A DNA stretch of 64,000 bases, taken from Nocardia nova (lineage in GTDB: Bacteria; Actinomycetota; Actinomycetes; Mycobacteriales; Mycobacteriaceae). The DNA lies in assembly GCF_002933465.1 (NCBI RefSeq), contig NZ_PSZE01000023.1:41346-105345 (forward strand), given 5' to 3'. Position 1 is the first letter of the stretch, and the number at the start of each line of letters is the position of its first letter. The notes below the pieces were generated by a model. The model was not told where the DNA came from, searched no databases, and worked only from the letters and a program-made list of their open reading frames with translations. Of this stretch, positions 63,924 to 64,000 are shown piece by piece. Both the position numbers and the translations under genes were made by a program.

Positions 63924-64000
63924 GCGTGTCGTAGCCGGGAAAAGGGTGGTCACCGCGTGATCCTTCAGAAGACCTACCAAGTCGTTCAGAAGGAAGAAGA

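Overview
The window looks like chromosomal DNA of a mycolic-acid-producing actinomycete, most likely Nocardia or a close relative. GC content and third-codon GC are high, GTG and TTG starts are frequent, and one block matches the Mycobacterium tuberculosis order ahpE - DUF3052 - lipoprotein - aceE - mabR - fabD - acpM - kasA - accD6. Only one kas gene is present, where M. tuberculosis has kasA and kasB. The genus is inferred from gene content; no search was run.

Layout. (1) 0.1-8.5 kb: a fused aminodeoxychorismate synthase (pabA-pabB), an aminoglycoside-phosphotransferase-like kinase, an orphan tryptophan synthase beta chain, two beta-lactamase-fold hydrolases flanking a decayed MerR regulator, and a DUF3145 gene. 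(2) 8.6-19.2 kb: the FAS-II/pyruvate dehydrogenase core, with a MabR-type operator in front of fabD. (3) 19.27-23.4 kb: tRNA-Val(TAC), an IS5-type transposase remnant, a PknK-like kinase/ATPase/LuxR protein and a small hypothetical gene. (4) 23.5-31.3 kb: aldehyde dehydrogenase, alcohol dehydrogenase, ferredoxin reductase and a CYP108-like P450, with a divergent [2Fe-2S] ferredoxin and a translationally coupled pair of LuxR regulators. (5) 31.4-57.8 kb: a dense acyl-CoA catabolic island. It holds CoA ligases, four acyl-CoA dehydrogenases, MaoC hydratases, crotonases, SDRs, a thiolase, a CoA-transferase, a CitE-like lyase, BadH-like and BadI/MenB-like ring-opening candidates, and a FadR-type GntR regulator in the middle. 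(6) 58-62.5 kb: an arsR-acr3-arsC operon and a P1B-5 ATPase with a C-terminal hemerythrin domain. (7) 62.5-64 kb: small or broken genes.

Main observation. A 14-bp element close to TTTGGTCNNACCAT, the TGGT-N3-ACCA type bound by the FadR/PdhR branch of GntR regulators, lies in front of essentially every transcription unit of the 31-58 kb island and in front of the gntR gene itself. This points to one autoregulated regulon of about 25 genes.

Working model (inference). The P450 system with the alcohol and aldehyde dehydrogenases oxidises a hydrophobic cyclic substrate, perhaps a p-menthane monoterpene, to a ring carboxylic acid. CoA ligases activate it. Acyl-CoA dehydrogenases, hydratases and the BadH-like SDR produce a 2-oxocyclohexanecarboxyl-CoA-like intermediate, and a BadI/MenB-type crotonase opens the ring. 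The thiolase, MaoC enzymes and CitE-like lyase then degrade the chain, which may be branched. The enzyme families are well supported; the substrate is not.
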